DNA of 19,556 bases from Domibacillus sp. (GTDB lineage Bacteria > Bacillota > Bacilli > Bacillales > Domibacillaceae), in contig JAPSKG010000013.1 of NCBI GenBank assembly GCA_031177795.1, positions 1 through 19,556 of the forward strand, in the 5' to 3' direction. Shown in pieces: positions 1 to 6,995 of this stretch. The notes under the pieces were generated by a model. The model made no database searches, had not been told where the DNA came from, and saw only the letters and a list, made by a program, of their open reading frames with translations. The position numbers and the translations under genes were made by a program. How positions within the stretch are numbered: position 1 is the first letter of the stretch; every line of letters starts with the position of its first letter.

Positions 1-31
1 GAAGGTCGTCCGTTTTGCAGACGACCTTTTT
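1..31 (-). terminator. Hairpin at the 3' end of mnaA (window edge)
   Basis: Arms aaggtcgtc (2-10) and gacgacctt (20-28) form a perfect 9-bp stem just past the mnaA stop codon. The U-tract needed by a minus-strand transcript would lie before base 1, outside the window. On the plus strand the hairpin is followed by a T-run, so it may be bidirectional. It is probably the upp-mnaA terminator. Confidence 0.6.
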
Positions 32-34
32 TCA

Positions 35-1183
35 TTATTTTACGTTAAATCGTTCCGGCTTTTCGGAAGATGCTTTGAAATAATAGCGAATAGCGTCACA
101 AATTCGGCGTGAAGCTTCTCCGTCTCCGTAAGGATTAGACGCTTTCGACATTTTTTGATAAGTGGCTTCATCAGTAAGCAATTCTGAAGCAAGTGAATAA
201 ATGGTTTCTTCATCTGTTCCCGCAAGCTTTAATGTGCCTGCTTCAATTCCTTCAGGACGCTCCGTTGTATCACGCAAAACAAGAACCGGTACGCCAAGTG
301 ACGGCGCTTCTTCTTGAACGCCTCCCGAGTCCGTCAAGATAATATGTGCACGTTCTGCAAAATTATGAAAATCAATAACATCCAGCGGCTCAATTAAATG
401 AATGCGCGGATCATTGCCAAGGATGGCATCTGCCGTTTCCCGCACCACTGGATTTAAATGCACTGGATACACAACTTGAATTCCATCATGGTCTTCTACA
501 AGGCGCTTAATCGCACGGAACATGTTTTTCATCGGTTCACCGAGGTTTTCCCGGCGATGCGCAGTCATTAAAACAAGGCGGTCGGAGCCAAGTTTTTGCA
601 GCACTTCATGTTCGTATTCTTCTTTTACCGTTGTTTTTAGTGCGTCAATTGCTGTGTTCCCTGTTACAAAAATGGTTTCTGGAGTTTTATTTTCATTTAA
701 CAGATTTTGTTCAGACTGTGCTGTTGGTGAAAAGTGAAGATCTGCCATTACGCCAGTTAACTGGCGATTCATTTCTTCAGGGAATGGAGAATATTTATTC
801 CATGTGCGCAGGCCAGCTTCAACATGGCCAACTGCAATTTGATTATAAAAAGCCGCAAGACTTGCCACAAACGTTGTTGTTGTATCACCGTGAACTAACA
901 CGATATCCGGCTGTACTTCTTTCATGACTTTATCAAGGCCTTCAAGCCCGCGCGTTGTTACATCGATTAATGTCTGGCGGTCTTTCATAATATTCAAGTC
1001 ATAATCTGGCGTTATGCTAAAAATGTCGAGCACCTGGTCAAGCATTTGGCGATGCTGTGCTGTAACGGTAACAATTGCTTGAAATTCGTCCGGACGTTTT
1101 TTTAACTCCAAAACAAGAGGCGCCATTTTAATTGCTTCCGGGCGCGTGCCAAAAATCGTCATTACCTTAATCGGGCGATTCAT
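35..1183 (-). CDS. mnaA: UDP-N-acetylglucosamine 2-epimerase (non-hydrolysing)
   Basis: The 382-residue protein has the full length of the WecB/MnaA family (B. subtilis MnaA is about 380). This cytoplasmic enzyme interconverts UDP-GlcNAc and UDP-ManNAc, which feeds teichoic acid linkage-unit and other surface polysaccharide synthesis. Visible family motifs are GTRPEAIKMAPLV (12-24), HGDTTTT (98-104), GHVEAGLRT (119-127), FPEEMNR (134-140) and HRREN (209-213). They supply the nucleotide-sugar pocket and the acidic/histidine catalytic residues known for this two-domain GT-B-like fold. An AGGTGGAG Shine-Dalgarno precedes the ATG. Only 20 nt separate it from upp and no terminator lies between, so the two are probably co-transcribed. 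The same upp-mnaA order occurs in B. subtilis. Nothing looks truncated. Confidence 0.95.
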   Translation of the reverse strand: MNRPIKVMTIFGTRPEAIKMAPLVLELKKRPDEFQAIVTVTAQHRQMLDQVLDIFSITPDYDLNIMKDRQTLIDVTTRGLEGLDKVMKEVQPDIVLVHGDTTTTFVASLAAFYNQIAVGHVEAGLRTWNKYSPFPEEMNRQLTGVMADLHFSPTAQSEQNLLNENKTPETIFVTGNTAIDALKTTVKEEYEHEVLQKLGSDRLVLMTAHRRENLGEPMKNMFRAIKRLVEDHDGIQVVYPVHLNPVVRETADAILGNDPRIHLIEPLDVIDFHNFAERAHIILTDSGGVQEEAPSLGVPVLVLRDTTERPEGIEAGTLKLAGTDEETIYSLASELLTDEATYQKMSKASNPYGDGEASRRICDAIRYYFKASSEKPERFNVK

Positions 1184-1203
1184 TTTCTCTCCACCTGTCT
1201 GCT

Positions 1204-1833
1204 TTATTTTGTACCGAATAAACGGTCGCCGGCGTCGCCGAGCCCTGGTACAATATAACCTTTTTCATTTAGCTTTTCATCAAGTGCCGCAATATAAATA
1301 TCCACATCCGGGTGGGCTTCTTTCAATGCTTCTACTCCTTCTGGAGCAGCGATTAAGCACATGAATTTTATGTTTTTTGCTCCGCGCTTTTTCAGCGAGT
1401 TAATTGCTTCAACGGCTGATCCGCCTGTAGCCAGCATAGGATCTACCACAATAAAATCACGGTCTTCCACATCTGTCGGCAGCTTCACATAATACTCAAC
1501 CGGCTGCAGCGTTTCCGGATCGCGGTACAAGCCGATATGCCCCACTTTTGCCGCAGGAATCAATTTTAAAACACCGTCTACCATGCCGATGCCTGCCCGT
1601 AAAATCGGTACAATGCCCAGCTTTTTCCCGGCAAGCACTTTTGTTTTCGCATCACAAACCGGGGTTTGGACTGTTACTTCTTCCAGCGGCAAATCACGAG
1701 TGATTTCAAACGCCATCAAAGCAGCCACTTCATCTGTTAACTCACGAAACTCTTTTGTTCCTGTGTTTTTATCGCGGATCCTTGTCAGCTTATGCTGAAT
1801 TAATGGATGGTCGAATACATATACTTTTCCCAT
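1204..1833 (-). CDS. upp: Uracil phosphoribosyltransferase
   Basis: This cytoplasmic salvage enzyme makes UMP from uracil and PRPP. The 209-residue protein starts MGKVYVFDHPLIQHKLT, exactly like the B. subtilis enzyme as I recall it. The frame stays open for 31 more codons upstream, but the ATG at 1833 has an AAGGAG Shine-Dalgarno seven bases away and gives the family length, so I use it. The PRPP-binding loop VDPMLATGGSA spans residues 130-140, and the uracil-binding C-terminal segment YIVPGLGDAGDR spans 193-204. It is the first gene of a likely upp-mnaA transcript, with a sigma-A promoter candidate at 1874-1902 and the glyA terminator just upstream. Confidence 0.97.
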   Translation of the reverse strand: MGKVYVFDHPLIQHKLTRIRDKNTGTKEFRELTDEVAALMAFEITRDLPLEEVTVQTPVCDAKTKVLAGKKLGIVPILRAGIGMVDGVLKLIPAAKVGHIGLYRDPETLQPVEYYVKLPTDVEDRDFIVVDPMLATGGSAVEAINSLKKRGAKNIKFMCLIAAPEGVEALKEAHPDVDIYIAALDEKLNEKGYIVPGLGDAGDRLFGTK

Positions 1834-1873
1834 TGTTTCACTCCTTGTTAGACGCTCATTCAAAGTCACCCCT

Positions 1874-1902
1874 ATTTTACTTGAAAAGCGGGAGGCGGGC
1901 AA
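1874..1902 (-). promoter_or_regulatory. Sigma-A promoter candidate for upp-mnaA
   Basis: On the minus strand TTGCCC (1897-1902) is followed after 17 nt by TAAAAT (1874-1879), about 40 nt upstream of the upp start codon. It lies between the glyA terminator and upp, where a promoter is needed. Assigned by consensus match only. Confidence 0.55.
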
Positions 1903-1971
1903 CAAAATGACCAAAGCGTGAAACAAGCGGGCGTATTTTACAATAAAGCTCTTGCTTTTTTTATAAAAGCC

Positions 1972-2003
1972 AAAATAAAAGCTGCCGGTTTTAAGCCGGC
2001 AGC
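1972..2003 (-). terminator. Rho-independent terminator of glyA
   Basis: Arms gctgccgg (1981-1988) and ccggcagc (1996-2003) form an 8-bp GC-rich stem. In minus-strand direction it is followed by TTTTATTTTGG and a second T-run. It sits 10 nt past the glyA stop codon and separates glyA from upp. Confidence 0.88.
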
Positions 2004-2013
2004 CAAGTGAAAC

Positions 2014-3255
2014 TTATGCTTCTTGGTATAAAGCGTATTTTGAAGTTAGCGCTAAAACGCGTTCTGCTGATTCTTTTAATACTGCTTCGTCATCATGGTT
2101 TTTCAATGTTTTTGCAATGATTGATGCTACTTCGTCCATTGCCGCAAGATCAAAGCCGCGTGATGTAACAGCTGCTGTGCCAATACGAACGCCGCTTGTT
2201 ACAAATGGGCTTTCCGGATCGTAAGGAATTGTGTTTTTGTTTACTGTGATACCCACTTCATCCAATACCGCTTCCGCTACTTTTCCTGTTAAACCAAGTG
2301 AGCGAAGATCGATCAAAAGAAGGTGGTTGTCTGTTCCGCCGGATACAATGTCGATTCCTTCGTTTTTCAAGCCTTCTGCCAAACGGCTTGCATTGTCAAT
2401 GATGTTTTGAGCGTACACTTTAAAATCATCTTGCAACGCTTCGCCAAAAGCAACTGCTTTTGCTGCAATTACATGCATAAGAGGACCGCCCTGAATACCA
2501 GGGAAAATAGATTTATCAAACTTTTTGCCGAATTCTTCTGTTGATAAAATCATGCCGCCACGCGGGCCGCGCAATGTTTTATGAGTTGTTGTTGTAACAA
2601 AGTGAGCGTAAGGAACTGGATTTTGGTGCAGGCCTGCTGCTACAAGACCAGCAATATGAGCCATGTCAACCATCAAGTATGCGCCAACTTCATCTGCGAT
2701 TTCGCGGAATTTTGCAAAGTCAATCGCACGCGGGTAAGCACTTGCACCGGCAACGATTAGTTTTGGTTTGTGCTCAAGCGCTTTTTGGCGTACATCTTCA
2801 TAATCGATTACTTGCTCGTCTTTTGTTACACCGTATTCAATAAAGTTGTACTGCACGCCGCTGAAGTTAACCGGGCTTCCGTGTGTTAAGTGGCCGCCAT
2901 GAGATAAATTCATGCCAAGAACCGTGTCGCCTTGTTCTAAGATTGCAAAGTAAACACCCATGTTTGCCTGCGCACCTGAGTGAGGCTGAACGTTTACATA
3001 CTCTGCACCAAAGATTTGTTTTGCACGCTCACGCGCCAAGTCTTCGACTACATCTACGTGTTCACAGCCGCCATAATAACGTTTGCCTGGATATCCTTCT
3101 GCATATTTATTCGTTAAAACAGATCCTTGTGCTTCCATTACTGCTTCTGATACAAAGTTTTCTGAAGCGATCAGCTCAATTTTCGTTTGCTGGCGTTTTA
3201 GTTCGTCCTCAATTGCTGCAAATACAGCCGGGTCTTGCGCTTGAATTTTACTCAT
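2014..3255 (-). CDS. glyA: Serine hydroxymethyltransferase
   Basis: This PLP enzyme interconverts serine plus tetrahydrofolate with glycine plus 5,10-methylene-THF, the main one-carbon source for purines, thymidylate and methionine. The protein has 413 residues (family about 415). SENFVSEAVMEAQGS near the N-terminus, the Asp-His pair in VDMAHIAGL (about 196-204) and the Schiff-base lysine in TTTTHKTLRGPRGG (Lys 226) are all present. Two adjacent ATGs are possible, at 3258 and 3255. The AAGGGG Shine-Dalgarno (complement of 3263-3268) is 4 nt from the first and 7 nt from the second, so I take the second; the first would add one Met. It appears monocistronic, with its own extended -10 promoter and terminator. 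Confidence 0.96.
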   Translation of the reverse strand: MSKIQAQDPAVFAAIEDELKRQQTKIELIASENFVSEAVMEAQGSVLTNKYAEGYPGKRYYGGCEHVDVVEDLARERAKQIFGAEYVNVQPHSGAQANMGVYFAILEQGDTVLGMNLSHGGHLTHGSPVNFSGVQYNFIEYGVTKDEQVIDYEDVRQKALEHKPKLIVAGASAYPRAIDFAKFREIADEVGAYLMVDMAHIAGLVAAGLHQNPVPYAHFVTTTTHKTLRGPRGGMILSTEEFGKKFDKSIFPGIQGGPLMHVIAAKAVAFGEALQDDFKVYAQNIIDNASRLAEGLKNEGIDIVSGGTDNHLLLIDLRSLGLTGKVAEAVLDEVGITVNKNTIPYDPESPFVTSGVRIGTAAVTSRGFDLAAMDEVASIIAKTLKNHDDEAVLKESAERVLALTSKYALYQEA

Positions 3256-3296
3256 CATTGTTCCCCTTCCTGAATGTGTACATAAATAATAAAAGT

Positions 3297-3315
3297 AATC
3301 CGCTTAAAACGGATT
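3297..3315 (-). repeat. Small inverted repeat in the glyA leader
   Basis: Arms aatccg (3297-3302) and cggatt (3310-3315) with a 7-nt loop lie between the glyA promoter and its Shine-Dalgarno. In the transcript the stem is followed by a U-rich stretch (acttttattattt). A weak attenuator is conceivable, but the 6-bp stem is short and no competing structure is visible. Confidence 0.35.
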
Positions 3316-3346
3316 TAAAATATTTCCCGTTAAAAAATCCTCTTTC

Positions 3347-3374
3347 ATCATAACATGTTTTTCGAATCTTTCAA
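3347..3374 (-). promoter_or_regulatory. Sigma-A promoter of glyA with extended -10
   Basis: On the minus strand TTGAAA (3369-3374), a 16-nt spacer and TATGAT (3347-3352) preceded by TGT form an extended -10 promoter. It lies about 90 nt upstream of the start codon. A TTCGAA palindrome (3361-3366) lies inside the spacer and a second one lies 60 bp upstream (3421-3426). Confidence 0.7.
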
Positions 3375-3445
3375 CTGCATTTTCTGTTTTTTAACGTGTT
3401 TTCTTATGAAAAAGCTCGTTTTCGAACAAAAAAATATGCAATTCC

Positions 3446-4024
3446 TTAACATTCCGGTCCATTTAAATCGATTACATTCGTTTTTTCATAAACAGCACGC
3501 GGCCCGCCTATTAACTTCGGACGGGTTTTTGCCATTGTTACATGGGCAGCCCCCACGGTATTGCCTGAAACACGGACCGGAACAGCCACGTGCTTTAAAT
3601 GCATGCCGATAAAGGTATCTCCTATATCAATTCCTCCATCTGCTTTAATAAATTCAACAAGCACACAATTTTTTTGGCGGAAGGCATAAGAAGCCATGGC
3701 ACCGCCTGCGGTGCGTACCGGCACTGCCGCTACTTCTTCATAGCCAAATTTCGCGGCTGTTTCTTGTTCGAGCACAATGGCCCGGTTTAAATGTTCACAG
3801 CATTGAAAAGCAAGGTAAACACCTGTTTCTCGGGCAAAAGAATCAAAAACTTCATAAAGTGCCGCAGCTATTTCATCTGTGCCGGCTGTTCCAATTCGGC
3901 CGCCCGACACTTCTGACGTTGAACAGCCAATGACGAATAATTGCCCTCGTTTAAACTGGGCTTGTTCGTGAAGTTCCGCTAAAAGAGACTGAAGTTCTTT
4001 TTTTATTGCCGCGAGTGAGTTCAT
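3446..4024 (-). CDS. ywlG: YwlG-family protein (UPF0340)
   Basis: The 192-residue protein matches the YwlG/UPF0340 family by recognisable stretches: VIGCSTSEVSGGRIGTAGTD (31-50), an FQCCEHLNRA segment, and HVAVPVRVSG near the C-terminus. The family has no established biochemical role that I know of; members are soluble and conserved beside rpiB and glyA in Bacillus-like genomes. The start ATG overlaps the rpiB stop codon by one base (TAATG), so translation is probably coupled to rpiB. No signal peptide or membrane segment is visible. No separate promoter is seen, and glyA downstream has its own. Confidence 0.88.
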   Translation of the reverse strand: MNSLAAIKKELQSLLAELHEQAQFKRGQLFVIGCSTSEVSGGRIGTAGTDEIAAALYEVFDSFARETGVYLAFQCCEHLNRAIVLEQETAAKFGYEEVAAVPVRTAGGAMASYAFRQKNCVLVEFIKADGGIDIGDTFIGMHLKHVAVPVRVSGNTVGAAHVTMAKTRPKLIGGPRAVYEKTNVIDLNGPEC

Positions 4025-4470
4025 TATTGTTCACTCTTTTCGTACTCTGTAATTTTTCCGATTCGATTTGCATGGCGGCCTGCTTCAAACTCTGTTGTTA
4101 GCCATGTTTGGGCAATTTCACGCGCAAGGCCTGCGCCGATAACCCGCTCTCCCATCGCAATCATGTTTGTGTCATTATGCTGGCGCGTTAACCTGGCGCT
4201 GTAAACATCATGGACAAGCGCACAGCGAATGCCTTTTACTTTATTTGCAGCAATAGACATTCCAATGCCAGTGCCGCAAATCAAAATGCCGCGGTCAAAT
4301 TCTCCGTCTGCCACTTTTTTCGCCACTGGAAGCGCGTAATCCGGGTAATCAACGGAAGTGCTACAGTCACAGCCAAAATCTTTGTACTCAATTCCAAGTT
4401 CTTCAAGCAAACTTTTTAGCTCTTCACGGATGTTTATCCCACCGTGGTCTGATGCAATTGCGACTTTCAT
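4024..4470 (-). CDS. rpiB: Ribose-5-phosphate isomerase B
   Basis: This isomerase interconverts ribose 5-phosphate and ribulose 5-phosphate in the non-oxidative pentose phosphate pathway (B. subtilis ywlF). The 148-residue protein shows the RpiB/LacAB signature: IASDHGG (5-11), the phosphate-binding and catalytic ILICGTGIGMSIAANK (62-77, Cys65 at the active-site position), RCALVHD and RQHNDTNMIAMGER (96-109). An AAAGGAGC Shine-Dalgarno precedes the ATG. It overlaps ywlG by one base, and upstream the ywlE terminator isolates it, so it should begin its own two-gene unit. No promoter close to consensus is visible in the 4471-4581 gap. Related LacA/LacB subunits are an alternative in general, but the single copy and the ywlG neighbour fit RpiB. 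Confidence 0.95.
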   Translation of the reverse strand: MKVAIASDHGGINIREELKSLLEELGIEYKDFGCDCSTSVDYPDYALPVAKKVADGEFDRGILICGTGIGMSIAANKVKGIRCALVHDVYSARLTRQHNDTNMIAMGERVIGAGLAREIAQTWLTTEFEAGRHANRIGKITEYEKSEQ

Positions 4471-4581
4471 ATTTAAAAGCTCCTTTCATGCATTCTTTTT
4501 ATATAGTTTCTCATATTTAGATCGGAAACGACAATTTAAAACAATCGTTGACACTGCGGCTTTTTTTGCAGGATTAGCTGT

Positions 4582-4615
4582 AAAAAAGCCGGAACCCTTT
4601 TGCTAAAGCCCCGGC
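4582..4615 (-). terminator. Rho-independent terminator of ywlE
   Basis: In transcript direction GCCGG (complement of 4611-4615) pairs with CCGGC (complement of 4588-4592), with an inner CTTT/AAAG stem, and the hairpin is followed by seven Ts. It lies 70 nt past the ywlE stop and separates ywlE from rpiB. Confidence 0.8.
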
Positions 4616-4684
4616 GGCGGTAAAACCAATACTTTCTTTTATGTACGCAGCATTATAAGTTGTTGCATTGCTGCTGCTTTTTCT

Positions 4685-5110
4685 TTATTGTCCTTTTTTG
4701 TTTGCCGCCAGCCATTTTTCAATGTAGCTCTCTAGTTCATCAAACGTTTTTCGGTATTCATGTACTGATCCGCCAAACGGGTCAACAACATCTCCATCTA
4801 ATCCTTTTAAGGTAAATGTCTTATTGCGAAACTGCGGAAAATGAATATCAATGGTTTGCTTGTGAGACGCCGTCATTGTTAATACTGCATCAGCCCACTC
4901 AAGAAGTTTTTCTGTTAGCTGAGTAGAAACATGAGAAAATGAAATTCCTTTTTCTGAAAGAACGGTTGATGTGCCGTGTGAAGCAGAAGCGCCCTGGCTT
5001 GCAAACAGCCCTGCGGATTTTACATTCCAGTCTGGCTTCTTAAACCGCAAAATGGCTTCTGCCATTGGACTCCTGCATGTGTTCCCTGTGCATACAAATA
5101 AAATATTCAT
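4685..5110 (-). CDS. ywlE: Protein-arginine-phosphatase YwlE
   Basis: The 141-residue protein has the low-molecular-weight protein tyrosine phosphatase fold. The P-loop VCTGNTCRS (6-14) carries the nucleophile Cys7, Arg13 and Thr11. In B. subtilis YwlE a threonine at this place gives specificity for phosphoarginine over phosphotyrosine, so the same specificity is inferred here. The general acid is Asp110 in the VVDPFGG motif. YwlE removes the phosphoarginine marks placed by McsB, which tag proteins for ClpCP degradation. The frame is open 34 codons further upstream, but the ATG at 5110 has an AAGGTGG Shine-Dalgarno and gives the family length. A TATAAT box lies about 30 nt upstream. Confidence 0.93.
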   Translation of the reverse strand: MNILFVCTGNTCRSPMAEAILRFKKPDWNVKSAGLFASQGASASHGTSTVLSEKGISFSHVSTQLTEKLLEWADAVLTMTASHKQTIDIHFPQFRNKTFTLKGLDGDVVDPFGGSVHEYRKTFDELESYIEKWLAANKKGQ

Positions 5111-5138
5111 TTCAGCCACCTTTCTCTCTGTTTTTTTC

Positions 5139-5144
5139 ATTATA
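5139..5144 (-). promoter_or_regulatory. Possible -10 element for ywlE
   Basis: A perfect TATAAT lies on the minus strand 28 nt upstream of the ywlE ATG. No good -35 is found at 16-18 nt spacing (TATTTT at 17 nt), so the assignment is weak. It follows the hairpin at 5170-5188. Confidence 0.35.
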
Positions 5145-5169
5145 ATAGATTGATTTACATGAAAATAGC

Positions 5170-5188
5170 CCTTTTCACAAAGAAAAGG
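5170..5188 (-). terminator. Weak terminator-like hairpin after mntP
   Basis: Arms ccttttc (5170-5176) and gaaaagg (5182-5188) make a 7-bp stem with a 5-nt loop directly after the mntP stop codon. In transcript direction it is followed by GCTATTTTCATG, a poor U-tract. It may reduce rather than stop readthrough into ywlE. Confidence 0.45.
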
Positions 5189-5193
5189 ACTGT

Positions 5194-5721
5194 TCACAAC
5201 GAGATAACCCATTTAATTCCAATAAGGAGCAACAAAAGGCCGCCGGCTGCTTCTCCTGCTTTGCCGGCTGCTTTATTGACCCGGCTGCTAAGCAGCAGGC
5301 CGGCCATCGTTATGATGGTTGTGCATATTCCAAAGCTTGCCACCGCAACAGCTTTATCCACTCCGAGCACTCCAAGGGACAAGCCAGTTGAAAAGCTATC
5401 GATGCTTACCCCGAATGCAAAAACAAAGACGCCAAGCCCCGCTGGCTTTTTTATGGTTTCTTCTTCTTTAAACAAGGAAAGTATCATTTGAATTCCTGTT
5501 AACGCCAGTACGATGCCGCCTAATGAATACAATATATCTCCAAATAGTGCATATAACTCACTTCCAGCTGTTATGCTGGCAAGCGGCATAAGAACATGCA
5601 TAATTCCTACTGCCGCACTTAACACAAGCCGGTCTGACATGCCCATACGCCTCATGCCAACCGCTAATGCTGCCCCGAATGCATCCGCCGACAACGCTAG
5701 AGATAAAATGAGAATGTCCAT
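5194..5721 (-). CDS. mntP: Manganese efflux pump MntP (YwlD, DUF204)
   Basis: The 175-residue, very hydrophobic protein has about six membrane segments (roughly 3-22, 33-52, 61-84, 95-118, 125-145, 157-174). These form the two three-helix repeats of the MntP/DUF204 family, which exports Mn2+ from the cytoplasm. The repeat signatures are LSLALSADAF (7-15, Asp13) and FGVSIDSFSTG (103-113, Asp108); the conserved membrane aspartates are needed for transport in characterised members. The gene sits between ywlC and ywlE as in B. subtilis. The leader is short: the ywlC terminator ends 35 nt upstream, so there is no room for a yybP-ykoY manganese riboswitch. The Shine-Dalgarno is weak, and a perfect DnaA-box 9-mer lies in the leader. 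Confidence 0.9.
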   Translation of the reverse strand: MDILILSLALSADAFGAALAVGMRRMGMSDRLVLSAAVGIMHVLMPLASITAGSELYALFGDILYSLGGIVLALTGIQMILSLFKEEETIKKPAGLGVFVFAFGVSIDSFSTGLSLGVLGVDKAVAVASFGICTTIITMAGLLLSSRVNKAAGKAGEAAGGLLLLLIGIKWVISL

Positions 5722-5748
5722 GCTTATCTATATTCTGCTTGTCCTTTT

Positions 5749-5757
5749 TTATCCACA
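5749..5757 (+). promoter_or_regulatory. Perfect DnaA box between ywlC and mntP
   Basis: TTATCCACA matches the bacterial DnaA-box consensus exactly. It overlaps the edge of the ywlC terminator T-run and the mntP leader, and lies about 1 kb from the denser cluster at 6766-6979. Confidence 0.5.
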
Positions 5758-5787
5758 AAAAAAGCCGGCTGATTCAAAGATCAGCCG
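5757..5787 (-). terminator. Rho-independent terminator overlapping the ywlC stop
   Basis: Arms cggctgat (5766-5773) and atcagccg (5780-5787) make a perfect 8-bp stem with a 6-nt loop, followed in transcript direction by GC and seven Ts. The 5' arm contains the last ywlC codons and its stop, so a ribosome finishing ywlC would cover part of the hairpin. Confidence 0.87.
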
Positions 5788-6824
5788 ACTATCCATTTAT
5801 GCCCCGCTGCTTTTTCCAGCCTGTTCATGATTGCTTCCCCGACGCCTTCTTTTGGAAACGGTTCGGCAAAAATCACATCAACAGGTTGTTCATTAAATAA
5901 ACGCAGCGCGCTATATAAATTTTTCGCCACCGTCGTTAAGTCGTCACGCCTGCCGCACGCAATTACGGTATCGGCCAAATAACGCTTTTGGTTTTCTTCC
6001 GTGGTCAGCACGCCTACTTTTTTTCCGTCTGCACGCCACTTATCCACTGTTTTCTGTATGGTCTCCTGTGTTCCTTCTATTAAGTAAAGCGGCGCTTCCG
6101 GAGCATAGTGGGCGTATTTCATGCCCGGTGCTTTTGGCGCTTCTTCTTTATTTTTTAATACGGCATTTGTTGCGGCTTTTCCAGTCAGCTGTTCGATTTC
6201 TTTTTCGGTTACGCCACCAGGCCGAAGCACAATTGGAAAAGGCCCGGTGCAATCAACTACTGTTGACTCAATTCCCACTCCCGTTTCTCCTCCATCGATC
6301 ACACCGGCAATCCGGCCGTTTAAATCATCAAGAACATGCCTGGCGGTTGTAGGGCTTGGTTTTCCAGAACGGTTTGCACTTGGCGCTGCAACCGGCACAC
6401 CCGCTTCTTTAATAAGCGCAAGTGCTGCCGGGTGGTCCGGCATGCGAATTGCCACTGTATCAAGTCCGGCTGTTACAAGCTCGGAAACTTCACCTTTTTT
6501 CCGGGGCAAAATAACTGTCAGCGGGCCCGGCCAAAAAGCTTCCATTAGTTTGTATGCATAATGTGGAATAGAGCAAGCGAGTTTTTCCACATCTGCTTGA
6601 TCAGCAATGTGGACAATTAACGGATTGTCTGAAGGACGGCCTTTTGCTTGAAAAATTTTTTCCACAGCGCTGTTTAATTTTACTTGGCCTCCAAGGCCAT
6701 AAACCGTTTCTGTTGGAAAAGCCACTACCTCTCCTTGCTGAAGAAACGCGGCAGCTTCTTTTATCTGTGGATAATGTTGACGAATATCTTGATAATTATC
6801 CACAACCCAATGTTTAGTATTCAT
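5781..6824 (-). CDS. ywlC: L-threonylcarbamoyladenylate synthase (Sua5/YwlC)
   Basis: This enzyme makes threonylcarbamoyl-AMP from threonine, bicarbonate and ATP, the first step of t6A37 modification in ANN-decoding tRNAs; TsaB, TsaD and TsaE finish the transfer. The 347-residue protein is the long Sua5 form. The YrdC domain (about 20-205) has FPTETVYGLG (36-45), KGRPSDNPLIVHI (61-73), APSANRSGKPSPT (147-159) and GIESTVVD (184-191). A linker leads to the C-terminal Sua5 domain (about 225-347). The Shine-Dalgarno is AAGGGGAT. B. subtilis YwlC is about the same length. Two perfect DnaA-box 9-mers lie within its first 20 codons and four near-matches upstream, so its expression may respond to DnaA. 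A terminator overlaps its stop codon. Confidence 0.94.
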   Translation of the reverse strand: MNTKHWVVDNYQDIRQHYPQIKEAAAFLQQGEVVAFPTETVYGLGGQVKLNSAVEKIFQAKGRPSDNPLIVHIADQADVEKLACSIPHYAYKLMEAFWPGPLTVILPRKKGEVSELVTAGLDTVAIRMPDHPAALALIKEAGVPVAAPSANRSGKPSPTTARHVLDDLNGRIAGVIDGGETGVGIESTVVDCTGPFPIVLRPGGVTEKEIEQLTGKAATNAVLKNKEEAPKAPGMKYAHYAPEAPLYLIEGTQETIQKTVDKWRADGKKVGVLTTEENQKRYLADTVIACGRRDDLTTVAKNLYSALRLFNEQPVDVIFAEPFPKEGVGEAIMNRLEKAAGHKWIVG

Positions 6825-6979
6825 GGTGATCCCCTTTGTTTTTTATTCATTAAAATCTCAATTTAATCATATTTTCCTATATGTATATCAAAAATCGACT
6901 TTTTTTTACACAGAGTTATGCACAAGATGTTAATAACTTCTTTTATTTTGTGCATAACCCTGTGGATGAGTGTGGATAT
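6766..6979. promoter_or_regulatory. DnaA-box cluster around the ywlC start
   Basis: Perfect boxes are TGTGGATAA (6766-6774) and TTATCCACA (6796-6804), in opposite orientations. One-mismatch boxes are TTATGCACA (6916-6924), TGTGCATAA (6949-6957), TGTGGATGA (6961-6969) and TGTGGATAT (6971-6979). The 6916 and 6949 boxes form an 11-bp inverted repeat (6915-6925 and 6948-6958). An AT-rich stretch (6830-6907) lies between the two halves. Further single-mismatch 9-mers lie inside ywlC at 6040, 6583 and 6658. A given perfect 9-mer is expected only about 0.15 times in the whole window on both strands. ywlC is, to my recollection, one of the DnaA-bound and DnaA-responsive loci of B. subtilis. Confidence 0.8.
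6866..6894 (-). promoter_or_regulatory. Sigma-A promoter candidate for ywlC
   Basis: On the minus strand TTTTTG (6889-6894), a 17-nt spacer and TATGAT (6866-6871) lie about 45 nt upstream of the ywlC start. The -35 is weak. DnaA boxes lie upstream (6916-6979) and downstream (6766-6804) of it, an arrangement suited to regulation by DnaA. Confidence 0.45.
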
Positions 6980-6995
6980 ATTCAGAAAAATTCAT

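Noticed and set aside
3358..3430. Two TTCGAA palindromes (3361-3366 and 3421-3426) as PurR boxes for glyA
   Set aside because: The cores resemble CGAA of PurBoxes, but they are 60 bp apart instead of the 16-18 bp between paired boxes, and the flanks match poorly.
5722..5756. yybP-ykoY manganese riboswitch before mntP
   Set aside because: Only 35 nt lie between the ywlC terminator and the mntP start, far too short for this riboswitch.
5513..6561. Long plus-strand open frames opposite mntP, ywlC and other genes
   Set aside because: They are antisense shadows of well-identified minus-strand genes, lack ribosome binding sites and resemble no protein I know.
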